Shown piece by piece: positions 53,301 to 61,685 of a stretch of 64,000 nt of DNA. Origin of the DNA: Jilunia laotingensis (GTDB lineage: Bacteria > Bacteroidota > Bacteroidia > Bacteroidales > Bacteroidaceae); the NCBI RefSeq assembly GCF_014385165.1, contig NZ_JACRTF010000001.1, positions 682,001 to 746,000 on the forward strand, in the 5' to 3' direction. Under the pieces are notes generated by a model that saw nothing but the letters and a program-made list of their open reading frames with translations, was not told the DNA's origin and made no database searches. Position numbers and translations under genes: made by a program. Every line of letters begins with the position of its first letter. Positions within the stretch are counted from its first letter, which is position 1.

Positions 53301-53440
53301 TCTACACCTACTATATAACGCCCATCGGGCGATATACTTTTCCCTAAAGCATAATCATTAATTACAGTAAATTTCTTTTCAGCCTGTAAACCGAACACTC
53401 CTAAAAGAGTACACAATACTAAAAGTAAACTTCTTCTCAT
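50375..53440 (-). CDS. Secreted modular protein with HAF-type repeats and T9SS-like C-terminal domain
   Basis: 1021 residues; signal peptide MRRSLLLVLCTLLGVFGLQA. Residues about 20-400 contain HAF-like repeats (SPDGRYIVGVDP, VAAIWKDGKVTSLG, VSDDGKVVVGTVWF), predicted as a beta-propeller-like fold. A fibronectin III-like stretch and a MAM-like domain with paired cysteines follow. The last about 80 residues (SISI-like YMDPVSDRIYLNGEFVKATL, then LSGGIYVLKIENGG, ending KILIRR) are a type A sorting domain of the T9SS style. Function unknown. Single gene, own promoter. Confidence 0.8.
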   Translation of the reverse strand: MRRSLLLVLCTLLGVFGLQAEKKFTVINDYALGKSISPDGRYIVGVDPTQKDFGVNGMTGFRSFLWDVQESSISWLTEGDSEDFSKTGSFTDVTDDRVISGFFKDEDYKITVVEWEGSYTLPINVAAIWKDGKVTSLGIGDYKLSQFTNFEDGSFAMALSNDAKTVVGYIALENFAFSFPCQWRYDENTEKWEFAHLSLPDEAKGGQAVAVSDDGKVVVGTVWFKNKEVAAVWKNGECILIEGRNEGGSDDTIYNMDNNRGGAYGVSSNGEYVAFRFTEAVPGIYMVKEDKYIKLPEYADVTGLEFSAVADNGDMFGAYKYGSFWSQRYTRTVFRSHQSSQMVDFEYFLNLCASGIDIPLSFNFEQKVNATPIAVSSDGKTLLGNNEYKVWVLQTDNNQIVVPEEVDNIHVKIADLKKVTVAWNKKNATSDFTPQSYNIYCDGEKIANVPADQTEMTYLHDGVKSGIRLYSVSCIYLNNISGAEVESPRADPVSICMPSTFEIPMFDNFDSQSILANYWTVTAQRNNPWKVNFGAPMFQGIGWTPGLTTSVDFDHIPYSAAIESRLLDAREQDKVYVSFLKRFLFLNGRGLELNSDTLSVEVAKYGGEWTSVKDYLLKKNEESYWIYEYLDISKQVAGSLFQLRFRVHGQGLAMYSYYFDLFKVGNELECEAPVGLIGEKKDGKLNLAWKNDNNVYEIGYSVSNYEVDVVRQALGDEGKIFIAANSFEPGDLSLYKDKYLTSVTTFINHDPNIEESKDTHAAIVVFENGKLIREQNIDDIEINAFNTVILNEPVKIDDSKDLKIGLKIYDYDERQIPISYQISDLFKAGKSDLYSQDGGVTWKKLSDYYATMEGKEREGHCCWEIIGNVTNESTVEADEMGDEQPIAYTLYRNGERVNYLSLYLPARYTIDDPMQDNDYYEVRAYYEDGRTSELSEKYSPSLTSLDAVDKESGISIYMDPVSDRIYLNGEFVKATLYGIDGQILIATTEKNINVAHLSGGIYVLKIENGGSVENHKILIRR

Positions 53441-53489
53441 ACTATTAATTTTTTAATGGTAACTTATCCAATGATCATTAGCACGAGGG

Positions 53490-53521
53490 CAAAAATAGAG
53501 GATGGATTGTAAAAATACAAA
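53490..53521 (-). promoter_or_regulatory. Promoter of the 1021-residue secreted protein gene
   Basis: Minus strand TTTG (53518-53521), 20 bases, TATTTTTG (53490-53497): full consensus. About 50 bases before the ATG. The remaining bases to 53719 are AT-rich with a repeated AATTAGATAT near 53640 and 53670 and no gene. Confidence 0.75.
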
Positions 53522-53719
53522 TTGAATAATCGCTGATTCGCGAATTAGAGACGATTATAACGATCTACACTCATAAGAAGGTAATGTAGCATTTCAGACA
53601 AAGACCTTCAACCTATCACGCTATAAAACAGAAAATTAGATATACAACCAACTATTTAATTCTAGAATTAGATATCAAAATAAATCTCAGTATATAAATA
53701 GCAACAGCCTAGTGAATCA

Positions 53720-53757
53720 AAAAGTCCCGAAGAAACAATCGTTTCTCCGAGACTTTT
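53720..53757 (-). terminator. Terminator of the glucokinase gene
   Basis: AAAAGTC (53720-53726) pairs with GACTTTT (53751-53757) and inner AGAAAC with GTTTCT. On the minus strand, after the glk stop at 53790, it is followed by a T-run. Confidence 0.7.
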
Positions 53758-53789
53758 CTACCTCTATATAAAATGTGTGGACTTATTAT

Positions 53790-54767
53790 TTATAAATCTT
53801 TCAGTTCCCAAGCCAATGCACTGGCACCCAAAACAGCAGCATCAGAATCTTTCAGTTCTGAAACTAAAAGTTTAGTTTTGCCTTTATAGATATTAAGTAC
53901 ATTCTCTTCGATAGCTTTCTGAATAGGTTTCATAATATAATCTCCAGATTTAGCCAAACCGCCAAACAAGACAATAGCTTCCGGGCTTGAGAAAGCAATA
54001 AAATCTGCCAAAGCTTCACCAAGCAAAGTTCCTGTGAAATCAAAAATCTCCTGAGCCAATTTATCACCCTGAACAGCTGCGTCATATACATCTTTAGATG
54101 TTATGTTCTCAGCCGGAACATTGCGAAGAAGACTTTCGTCAGTGCGAGCAGCAAGTAATTCACGTGCAGTACGCGCTACACCCGTTGCCGAGCAATAAGT
54201 TTCAAGACAGCCTTTACGTCCGCAACCACACATACGACCTGTACCGCGACGAACAATCACATGTCCCAATTCACCAGCAAAACCATCATGACCGTAAACC
54301 ATCTGTCCATTGATTACGATTCCGCTACCTACGCCTGTACCAAGAGTAATCATTATGAAATCTTTCATACCACGGGCAGCACCATAGGTCATTTCACCCA
54401 CAGCAGCAGCATTAGCATCATTGGTAAGTGCTGTCGGAATACCCAGTCTTTCCTCAAACATAGCTGCCAAAGGAATGATTCCTCTCCAAGGAAGATTTGG
54501 TGCAAATTCAATCGTACCACTATAGAAGTTCCCGTTGGGAGCACCGATACCGATACCTTTTATCTTTTCAACACCACCTTGGGCTATAACCAATGGAAGG
54601 AGATTTTTACAAACTTCATCCACATATTCTTCAACTGCGGTATAAGCCTGAGTCTTTACAGAACCGCTTGCTATAATAGTTCCGCGTGCATCCACAATAC
54701 CAAAGACGGTGTTTGTTCCGCCTATATCAATACCCACTACATAGGGCTTCTCCATGTTTGAATTCAT
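53790..54767 (-). CDS. glk: ROK-family glucokinase
   Basis: 325 residues. The ATP phosphate loop GIDIGGTNT is at the N terminus, and the ROK zinc motif GRMCGCGRKGCLETYCS holds the three Zn cysteines after the catalytic His-region. It phosphorylates glucose at C6 in the cytosol; Bacteroides use such ROK kinases for free glucose. N-acetylmannosamine or other hexose kinases are alternatives within ROK. Start may be ATG 54767 or, four codons later, 54755. Divergent from the export operon. Confidence 0.9.
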   Translation of the reverse strand: MNSNMEKPYVVGIDIGGTNTVFGIVDARGTIIASGSVKTQAYTAVEEYVDEVCKNLLPLVIAQGGVEKIKGIGIGAPNGNFYSGTIEFAPNLPWRGIIPLAAMFEERLGIPTALTNDANAAAVGEMTYGAARGMKDFIMITLGTGVGSGIVINGQMVYGHDGFAGELGHVIVRRGTGRMCGCGRKGCLETYCSATGVARTARELLAARTDESLLRNVPAENITSKDVYDAAVQGDKLAQEIFDFTGTLLGEALADFIAFSSPEAIVLFGGLAKSGDYIMKPIQKAIEENVLNIYKGKTKLLVSELKDSDAAVLGASALAWELKDL

Positions 54768-54942
54768 GATACTTTGTTTAAAAGGGTTAGCTTATTAATG
54801 TTTATTGCTCACAAATTACGTAAAGAAGTTTGAGTCTACAAAATCTTTTTTTAAAAAAGTTCAACTCATTTGCAACTTTTCGTATCTCCTTCGCGTCTAA
54901 TAAAAGAAATCATAAGAAAAAAAGAACTAAATAAAAGGAATT

Positions 54943-55659
54943 GTGATACACCTTAAAGACATTAACAAGACTTACTATAACGGGGCACCTCTTCATGTAC
55001 TCAAAGGTATAAATCTCGAAATCAAACGAGGTGAGTTCGTTTCTATCATGGGGGCCTCCGGGTCGGGAAAATCTACATTACTCAACATATTAGGTATATT
55101 GGATAATTATGATACCGGAGAATATTATCTGAACAATGTACTTATAAAAAACCTCAGTGAAACAAAAGCCGCCGAGTACCGTAATCGAATGATCGGATTT
55201 ATCTTTCAGTCATTCAATCTTATTTCATTCAAAAATGCAGTGGAGAATGTTGCTTTACCTTTGTTCTATCAAGGGGTAAGCCGAAAGAAGCGCAATGCCA
55301 TGGCATTGGAATATCTTGAAAAACTGGGATTAAAGGAGTGGGCGCACCATATGCCTAATGAAATGAGCGGTGGACAAAAACAGCGCGTAGCAATTGCCCG
55401 CGCATTGATCACACAGCCTCAGATTATACTGGCGGATGAACCTACCGGTGCATTAGACAGTAAAACTTCGGTTGAAGTAATGCAGATTCTGAAAGACCTG
55501 CATAAATCCGGAATGACTATCGTCGTTGTTACCCATGAAAGTGGAGTTGCCAACCAAACGGATAAAATCATCCATATCAAAGACGGAATCATTGAACGTA
55601 TCGAGGAAAATCGGAATCATGATGCTTCTCCTTTCGGACAGAACGGTTTCATGAAATAA
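54943..55659 (+). CDS. MacB-type ABC transporter ATP-binding protein
   Basis: 238 residues, GTG start with AAAAGGAA upstream. Walker A GASGSGKST, signature MSGGQKQRVAIARAL, Walker B ILADEPTGALD, switch His (VVVTHES). It belongs to the MacB/LolD group that powers mechanical export through FtsX-like permeases. First gene of a five-gene operon with two such permeases, an adaptor and a TolC-like protein. A C-terminal acidic extension (ERIEENRNHDASPFGQNG) is family-typical. Confidence 0.93.
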   Translation: MIHLKDINKTYYNGAPLHVLKGINLEIKRGEFVSIMGASGSGKSTLLNILGILDNYDTGEYYLNNVLIKNLSETKAAEYRNRMIGFIFQSFNLISFKNAVENVALPLFYQGVSRKKRNAMALEYLEKLGLKEWAHHMPNEMSGGQKQRVAIARALITQPQIILADEPTGALDSKTSVEVMQILKDLHKSGMTIVVVTHESGVANQTDKIIHIKDGIIERIEENRNHDASPFGQNGFMK

Positions 55660-55698
55660 TTCTTCCAAGCTATTAACAACTAAAATCCACTTTCGAAC

Positions 55699-56958
55699 AT
55701 GATAGATATTTGGCAAGAAATATACAGTACGATCAAACGAAACAAACTTCGTACATTTCTCACAGGTTTTGCCGTAGCATGGGGCATTTTTATGCTTATC
55801 GTTTTACTGGGGGCAGGCAATGGACTGATACACGCCTTTGAGGAGTCTTCTTCGGAACGTGCATTGAATTCTATCAAAATATTTCCCGGATGGACTACAA
55901 AATCGTACGAAGGTCTGAAAGAAGGGCGAAACATCCGACTGGACAACAAGGACTTGAATGCGACTGAAAAATATTTTAAAGACCATGTAATCAGTGCTGG
56001 GGCAACTGTATACCAAGGAAGCGTCAACATGAGCTTCGGTAAAGAATATGTCAACCTAAACCTTACTGGTGTATTCCCGAACTTCACAGAAGTGGAAACT
56101 GTAAAACTTGCTCAAGGTCGATTCATCAACGACATAGACATACAACAACGGAGAAAAGTAGCCATACTTAATGTAAAAACAGCAGAAATACTTTTCGGAA
56201 AATCTCGTACCGAACCCATTGGACAAAGCGTAAAAGCCGGAGATATAATTTATCAGGTCGTAGGTCTTTACAAAGACCAAGGAGACAATAGTTCAAGTGA
56301 TGCCTATATTCCTTTCTCTACACTACAAACCATTTATAATAAAGGAGATAAGCTGAACAATTTAATATTTACGACCAAAAATCTTAATTCACTGGAAGAC
56401 AATGAAGCATTCGAAGCTCAATACCGCAAAGTATTGGGAGCCCAACATCGTTTTGATCCAACAGACGACAGCGCTATCTGGATATGGAACCGGTTCACTA
56501 ACTATCTGCAAAGTCTAGGAGCAGCAACGATGCTACGTACAGCCATATGGGTTATAGGTATTTTTACTTTGTTGAGTGGAATTGTCGGTGTATCTAACAT
56601 CATGCTAATCACGGTAAAAGAACGTACCCGTGAATTTGGAATCCGGAAAGCATTGGGAGCTAAACCCAGATCGATTCTATGGCTCATTATAGTAGAGAGC
56701 GTCACTATTACTACATTCTTCGGTTATATAGGAATGGTAGCAGGTATTGCCGCTACCGAATGGATGAATTCCACCTTTGGACACCAACAAATGGACAATG
56801 GCATATGGTCACAGACAGTATTCTCTAATCCGACAGTAGATATCAGCATCGCCATACAAGCCACACTTACTTTAATACTAGCCGGGACACTGGCAGGATT
56901 CTTCCCGGCACGCAAGGCAGTAAGTATCCGACCGATTGAAGCACTTAGAGCAGATTAA
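55699..56958 (+). CDS. MacB/FtsX-type ABC permease, first of two
   Basis: 419 residues: a TM helix near 20-40 (LTGFAVAWGIFMLIVLLGAG), a large periplasmic MacB_PCD domain (about 45-275), then three TM helices (AIWVIGIFTLLSGIVGVSNI, ITTFFGYIGMVAGI, ATLTLILAGTLAGFF). Exports an unknown substrate when paired with the ATPase gene 39 bp upstream. Ends SIRPIEALRAD, a hallmark of these permeases. Five bases before the next ATG. Confidence 0.93.
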   Translation: MIDIWQEIYSTIKRNKLRTFLTGFAVAWGIFMLIVLLGAGNGLIHAFEESSSERALNSIKIFPGWTTKSYEGLKEGRNIRLDNKDLNATEKYFKDHVISAGATVYQGSVNMSFGKEYVNLNLTGVFPNFTEVETVKLAQGRFINDIDIQQRRKVAILNVKTAEILFGKSRTEPIGQSVKAGDIIYQVVGLYKDQGDNSSSDAYIPFSTLQTIYNKGDKLNNLIFTTKNLNSLEDNEAFEAQYRKVLGAQHRFDPTDDSAIWIWNRFTNYLQSLGAATMLRTAIWVIGIFTLLSGIVGVSNIMLITVKERTREFGIRKALGAKPRSILWLIIVESVTITTFFGYIGMVAGIAATEWMNSTFGHQQMDNGIWSQTVFSNPTVDISIAIQATLTLILAGTLAGFFPARKAVSIRPIEALRAD

Positions 56959-56962
56959 GATT

Positions 56963-58207
56963 ATGAGAATAGATATGGATACATGTGAGGAAATACTTCT
57001 CACAATAACAAGAAACAAAACCCGGAGCCTACTTACGGCATTCGGGGTATTCTGGGGCATATTTATGCTCGTAGCACTTATCGGAGGCGGTCGGGGTATG
57101 CAAAATGCAATGCGCGTACAATTTGAAGGATTTGCCACCAATTCGGGTTTTGCATGGCCACAACAAACCGGTGAGGCATACAAAGGCTTTCGCAAAGGCC
57201 GCTGGTGGAGCATGAATATTGATGATATCGAACGCATACGTAAGAATGTTGAAGGTATTGAGTTAATCACACCTTCGATAGCTCGTTGGGGTTCAAAATC
57301 TGTATATGAAGATAAAAAGTTCAATTGCATTGTAAAAGGATTACATCCTGAATACGAGCATATCGAAGCACAAAAAATAAATAAAGGCCGTTTTATCAAT
57401 GATGTTGACATCCGTGAAGCACGTAAGGTATGCGTAATCGGAAAACGAGTTTATGAAAGTTTATTTGCTCCCGGTTCCGATCCTATCGGGAAATACATCC
57501 GTGTCGATGGTATCTATTACCGCATCATCGGATTATCAATAACAGAAGGAGACATCAACATCCAAGGACAATCATCAGAATCCGTCATACTACCTTTCAC
57601 AACCATGCAACAGGCATACAATCTTGGACGTAATATAGAACTGGCTTGCTTTACAGTAAGACCGGGACTAAAAGTAACAGATGTACAACCAGAGGTAGAA
57701 CGTATCATTAAAGAAGCTCATTTCATTGCCCCGGATGACAAGCAAGCAATCATGTTACTGAACACCGAAGCGATGTTTTCAATGATGGACAACTTGTTTA
57801 TTGGCATAAAAATCCTTATCTGGATGGTAGGACTCGGCACTTTGTTGGCAGGTGCTATCGGAGTATCGAATATTATGATGGTAACCGTTCGTGAACGTAC
57901 TACGGAAATAGGAATCCGCCGCGCCATTGGTGCCCGTCCAAAAGATATTCTCCAACAAATCCTGTCAGAAAGTATAGTATTAACCACAGTAGCGGGAATG
58001 ATCGGCATTTCATTTGCCGTGCTTGTATTGCAGATATTGGATATGGCGACAATCAGGGACAATGGGGAAACTTACGGTTATCAGGTTACATTTGGACTGG
58101 CAGTCGGAACATGTGCTTTACTCATTACTTTGGGTATCTTGGCAGGATTAGCTCCGGCTTATCGCGCTATGGCTATAAAACCGATTGAAGCTATCAGGGA
58201 TGAGTAA
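56963..58207 (+). CDS. MacB/FtsX-type ABC permease, second of two
   Basis: 414 residues from ATG 56963; an in-frame TTG at 56936 overlaps the previous gene and was not chosen. Same architecture: TM (FGVFWGIFMLVALIGGGRG), periplasmic domain, three C-terminal TM helices (LIWMVGLGTLLAGAIGVSNI...), ending AIKPIEAIRDE. Sequence is diverged from the first permease. The two probably form a heterodimer, where MacB of E. coli is a homodimer. Confidence 0.93.
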   Translation: MRIDMDTCEEILLTITRNKTRSLLTAFGVFWGIFMLVALIGGGRGMQNAMRVQFEGFATNSGFAWPQQTGEAYKGFRKGRWWSMNIDDIERIRKNVEGIELITPSIARWGSKSVYEDKKFNCIVKGLHPEYEHIEAQKINKGRFINDVDIREARKVCVIGKRVYESLFAPGSDPIGKYIRVDGIYYRIIGLSITEGDINIQGQSSESVILPFTTMQQAYNLGRNIELACFTVRPGLKVTDVQPEVERIIKEAHFIAPDDKQAIMLLNTEAMFSMMDNLFIGIKILIWMVGLGTLLAGAIGVSNIMMVTVRERTTEIGIRRAIGARPKDILQQILSESIVLTTVAGMIGISFAVLVLQILDMATIRDNGETYGYQVTFGLAVGTCALLITLGILAGLAPAYRAMAIKPIEAIRDE

Positions 58208-58299
58208 GCCACTCCTCCCTCTTTACAGAAAAAGATGAAGGCAATTATGATATACGATTCAAATAAGCGAATAATATAATAATCAAAAATAAGATTAAG

Positions 58300-59397
58300 A
58301 TGAAAAAGATTCTGAAAATCACACTACTGGTACTTCTGGCTGCCGGTATCATAGGTACTTTTGTATTCCTGTGGATGAAATCAAGACCTAAAGTTACCGT
58401 ATATGACACTGTAACAGCAGAAGTTACAGATCTTCAAAAGACAACTGTAGCCACCGGCAAAGTAGAACCACGCGATGAGATTCTTATTAAACCTCAAATT
58501 TCCGGCATTATCGATGAAGTCTATAAAGAAGCCGGACAAACCATACGAAAAGGGGAAGTTATTGCCAAAGTGAAGGTAATCCCAGAATTGGGCCAAGTAA
58601 ACTCTGCCGAAAGCCGCGTACGAATAGCACAAATTAATGAGAATCAAGCACAAACAGATTTCGACCGCATAGACAAACTGTTTAAAGATAAGCTTATTAG
58701 TCGGGAAGATTTTGAGAAAAGTGAAGTATCCCTGAAACAAGCTCGAGAGGAAGTACAGACAGCAAAAGATGCTCTCGAGATCATAAAAGAAGGTATCACA
58801 AAAAACAGTGCATCCCTATCAAGTACTTTGATTCGTTCAACGATTGACGGGCTGATTCTTGACGTACCGGTGAAAGCAGGTAACTCTGTTATCATGAGTA
58901 ATACATTTAATGATGGTACTACCATAGCCACAGTAGCCAATATGAACGACCTGATTTTCCGTGGGAAGATAGATGAAACAGAAGTAGGACGTATTCACGA
59001 AGGGATGCCCGTCAAACTGACCATCGGTGCTTTACAGAACTTGACATTCGAAGCCCATCTAGAATACATTTCTCCGAAAGGTGTGGAAGAAAATGGGGCG
59101 AACCAATTCGAAATCAAGGCGGCAGTCATCGTTCCGGACAGCGTACAAATACGCTCCGGCTATTCAGCGAATGCAGAAATTGTTCTTGAGCGGGCGCAGA
59201 AAGCTCTTGCAGTTCCCGAAAGTGTAATTGAATTCAATGGTGATTCCACCTTTGTATATATCTTGACCGATTCCGTACCGGAACAGAAATTTCAACGCAA
59301 ACAAGTTATCGCAGGAATGAGCAACGGCATCAAGATTGAAATTAAGAACGGAGTGACAACAAAGGATAAGCTACGAGGAGCAGAGAAGAAAAAATAA
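58300..59397 (+). CDS. Periplasmic adaptor (MacA/HlyD type)
   Basis: 365 residues; N-terminal signal anchor (ITLLVLLAAGIIGTFVFLW), then biotinyl-lipoyl-like halves (VATGKVEPRDEILIKPQISG, and SSTLIRSTIDGLILDVPVKA) around a coiled-coil hairpin (about 95-180), a beta-barrel and a membrane-proximal domain. It connects the inner-membrane permease pair to the TolC-like channel 26 bp downstream. 92 bp after the second permease, the largest gap in the operon; no separate promoter is obvious. Confidence 0.92.
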   Translation: MKKILKITLLVLLAAGIIGTFVFLWMKSRPKVTVYDTVTAEVTDLQKTTVATGKVEPRDEILIKPQISGIIDEVYKEAGQTIRKGEVIAKVKVIPELGQVNSAESRVRIAQINENQAQTDFDRIDKLFKDKLISREDFEKSEVSLKQAREEVQTAKDALEIIKEGITKNSASLSSTLIRSTIDGLILDVPVKAGNSVIMSNTFNDGTTIATVANMNDLIFRGKIDETEVGRIHEGMPVKLTIGALQNLTFEAHLEYISPKGVEENGANQFEIKAAVIVPDSVQIRSGYSANAEIVLERAQKALAVPESVIEFNGDSTFVYILTDSVPEQKFQRKQVIAGMSNGIKIEIKNGVTTKDKLRGAEKKK

Positions 59398-59423
59398 AGA
59401 ATGAACCAATATGTAGAACAATT

Positions 59424-60737
59424 ATGAAAAAAGAAGTTATCATATTCTCACTCATAACAGTATGTGTTACTACTCAGGCGCAAGAAAGTTGGACACTACG
59501 CCAATGTATCGATTACGCCATAGAGCATAATATCAATGTACTCCAGACAGCCAATGCTGCGGATCAAAGTGCAGTGGATGTGAATTCTGCCAAATGGGCA
59601 AGACTTCCGAATCTGAACGGTTCAGCGGGACAAGCTTGGTCGTGGGGACGTTCTCCTTCACCGGTTGACAACACATACAGTGACATCAATAGTGGAAGTA
59701 CTCAATTTGGGCTCAACAGTAACATTCCAATCTTTACAGGATTGGAATTACCCAATCAATATGCACTGTCTAAACTCAATTTTAAAGCAGCCATAGAAGA
59801 CTTGAATAAAGCCAAAGAAGATGTGGCAATAAATGTCACTTCCGCTTTTCTACAGGTTTTATTCAATATGGAACTCAGTAAAGTAGCGGCTAGCCAAGTG
59901 CAACTCAGTAAAGAGCAAAGCTCACGAATAACCCGTCTTGCAGAAGTAGGTAAAGCCGCTGCTGCTGAAGTTGCTGAAGCCCAAGCTCGCGTTGCACAAG
60001 ATGAAATGAATCTGGTACAGGCCAATAATAATTATAAACTTGCTCTTCTAGACTTAAGTCAACTATTAGAATTACCAACACCCGAAGGCTTTTCACTTGT
60101 AGAACCCGACACACTAACAGCGTTCATCCCATTGACTCCACCGGATGAAATTTATACGGAGGCTTTGGTAAACAAGCCGGGTATCCGTGCAGCACAATTC
60201 CGTTTAGAAGGAAGCCAAAAAAGTATACGCATCGCCCAAAGCGATTATTACCCTCAATTATCATTCGGTGCAGGATTAGGGACAAACTATTATACCATAA
60301 ACGGAGCATCAAATGATGGTTTCGGCAGACAGCTAAAAAACAATTTCAATAAAAATGTCAGTTTTAATCTGAATATTCCATTATTTAATCGTTTTTCTAC
60401 CCGTAACCGCGTACGAAAAGCCAAATTGCAACAAACAAATCTTGCTCTACAACTTGATAATACCAAGAAGACGCTCTATAAAGAGATCCAACAAGCTTGG
60501 TATAATGCCGTCGCTGCCGAAAGTAAATTCAACAGCAGTACTGCGGCTGTTACTGCCAATAATGAATCATTCAGATTAATTAATGAGAAATTTGATAATG
60601 GGAAAGCAACTTTCATTGAATATAACGAAGCAAAACAAAATCTGATGAAGGCTCAATCTGACAAAATACAAGCTAAATACGATTATATTTTCCGTACTAA
60701 GATACTCGATTTCTATAGAGGTAAAATGATAGAATAA
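59424..60737 (+). CDS. TolC-family outer-membrane efflux protein
   Basis: 437 residues; signal peptide (to TTQAQ). The two OEP repeats are seen: WTLRQCIDYAIEHNINVLQT and PNLNGSAGQAWSWGRSPSPV in the first, NKPGIRAAQFRLEGSQKSIR with YPQLSFGAGLG in the second, each with long alpha-helical barrels. Outer-membrane exit duct of the five-gene export system. No lipobox. A long hairpin follows. Confidence 0.93.
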   Translation: MKKEVIIFSLITVCVTTQAQESWTLRQCIDYAIEHNINVLQTANAADQSAVDVNSAKWARLPNLNGSAGQAWSWGRSPSPVDNTYSDINSGSTQFGLNSNIPIFTGLELPNQYALSKLNFKAAIEDLNKAKEDVAINVTSAFLQVLFNMELSKVAASQVQLSKEQSSRITRLAEVGKAAAAEVAEAQARVAQDEMNLVQANNNYKLALLDLSQLLELPTPEGFSLVEPDTLTAFIPLTPPDEIYTEALVNKPGIRAAQFRLEGSQKSIRIAQSDYYPQLSFGAGLGTNYYTINGASNDGFGRQLKNNFNKNVSFNLNIPLFNRFSTRNRVRKAKLQQTNLALQLDNTKKTLYKEIQQAWYNAVAAESKFNSSTAAVTANNESFRLINEKFDNGKATFIEYNEAKQNLMKAQSDKIQAKYDYIFRTKILDFYRGKMIE

Positions 60738-60774
60738 AAAACTATTTGAGAACTCATATTATGGTAATATGCCT

Positions 60775-60845
60775 CATAGCATAAAACAGGAAACTCCTTG
60801 ATTTAAGTTAAATCTAAATCAAAGAGTTTCCTGTTTTATGCTATG
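60775..60845. terminator. 31-bp stem hairpin between the TolC and acyltransferase genes
   Basis: The 5' arm (60775-60805, starting CATAGCATAAAACAGG) and the 3' arm (60815-60845) pair in 30 of 31 positions around a 9-base loop. It lies between convergent genes. Termination in both directions is likely; the length is unusual and may point to a small inverted-repeat element. Confidence 0.7.
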
Positions 60846-60917
60846 ATTGGAACATCTGCAAAATTTATTAAAAGCCGAAAATATAAGTAAGACAATGAAA
60901 TTTGATTATGAAAATGG

Positions 60918-61685
60918 TTATATATTATCATAGTAAACGTCCTCACCCGACTGCAAGAAGAAGTCTCTTATCACTGATTCCTTTTTAAAATCAAATATCC
61001 TAACTATATCTTTCTTCACTAATTTAGCAGGGACACCTGCCATTATTGAATTCTCTGGTATTATTCCCCTATAATCTTTATTACAAACGGAACCAAATCC
61101 AATTGTAATATTATCAGGAGTCATCGTACCCGGAAGAAGTGCAACTCTGGACCCTATGTAATTCCGCGTTCCTATCAGAATTGGTTTACTATAAGGAAAA
61201 ATCGAATTATCTATAAGATTTTTCATATAATGATAGTTACTATCTGAAATATCAGAAAAACTCCCGACACGAGCATAATCGGAAAAAACAACACTTTTAG
61301 AACATACTAAAGAGCTACAAGAACCCAGACTCGATAATTCCCCCATACATAAATTAGCATTTGGCTCAATAAATATCTTAATAGAAGATCCCAACCATAC
61401 TTCTCCCTTAATGGTAAACGTACCATGAACTTTAATTTGGGAAGGCTCCTTAAAGCTAAATATTTCATAGTGGTATCCAATTTTTAATAACCCTCTCTTA
61501 ACCGGTACCGCAAATACGATCTTACCACCTTTTAATGCAAGTTGACATCTACCCCATATGATAATCGGTAGCCTTATTGCATCAATAAATGGTAACATAC
61601 GAAAATTAATATATAGAGTTTTAAGCCAATTGACATGTATCACATCAGATATAAAACCATAGGTTTTATCAAAAACGTTTCCCAT
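60918..61685 (-). CDS. Left-handed beta-helix (hexapeptide repeat) acyltransferase
   Basis: 255 residues. Hexapeptide turns are seen in ANLCMGELSSLGSCSSLVCS and KPILIGTRNYIGSRVALLPG, ending with SIMAGVPAKLVKK, the usual tail of WbbJ/LacA-type O-acetyltransferases. It probably acetylates a surface sugar in the capsule or O-antigen locus. Overlaps the flippase gene by 17 bases. Codon use and base composition are AT-rich, as expected of glycan loci. Confidence 0.87.
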   Translation of the reverse strand: MGNVFDKTYGFISDVIHVNWLKTLYINFRMLPFIDAIRLPIIIWGRCQLALKGGKIVFAVPVKRGLLKIGYHYEIFSFKEPSQIKVHGTFTIKGEVWLGSSIKIFIEPNANLCMGELSSLGSCSSLVCSKSVVFSDYARVGSFSDISDSNYHYMKNLIDNSIFPYSKPILIGTRNYIGSRVALLPGTMTPDNITIGFGSVCNKDYRGIIPENSIMAGVPAKLVKKDIVRIFDFKKESVIRDFFLQSGEDVYYDNI

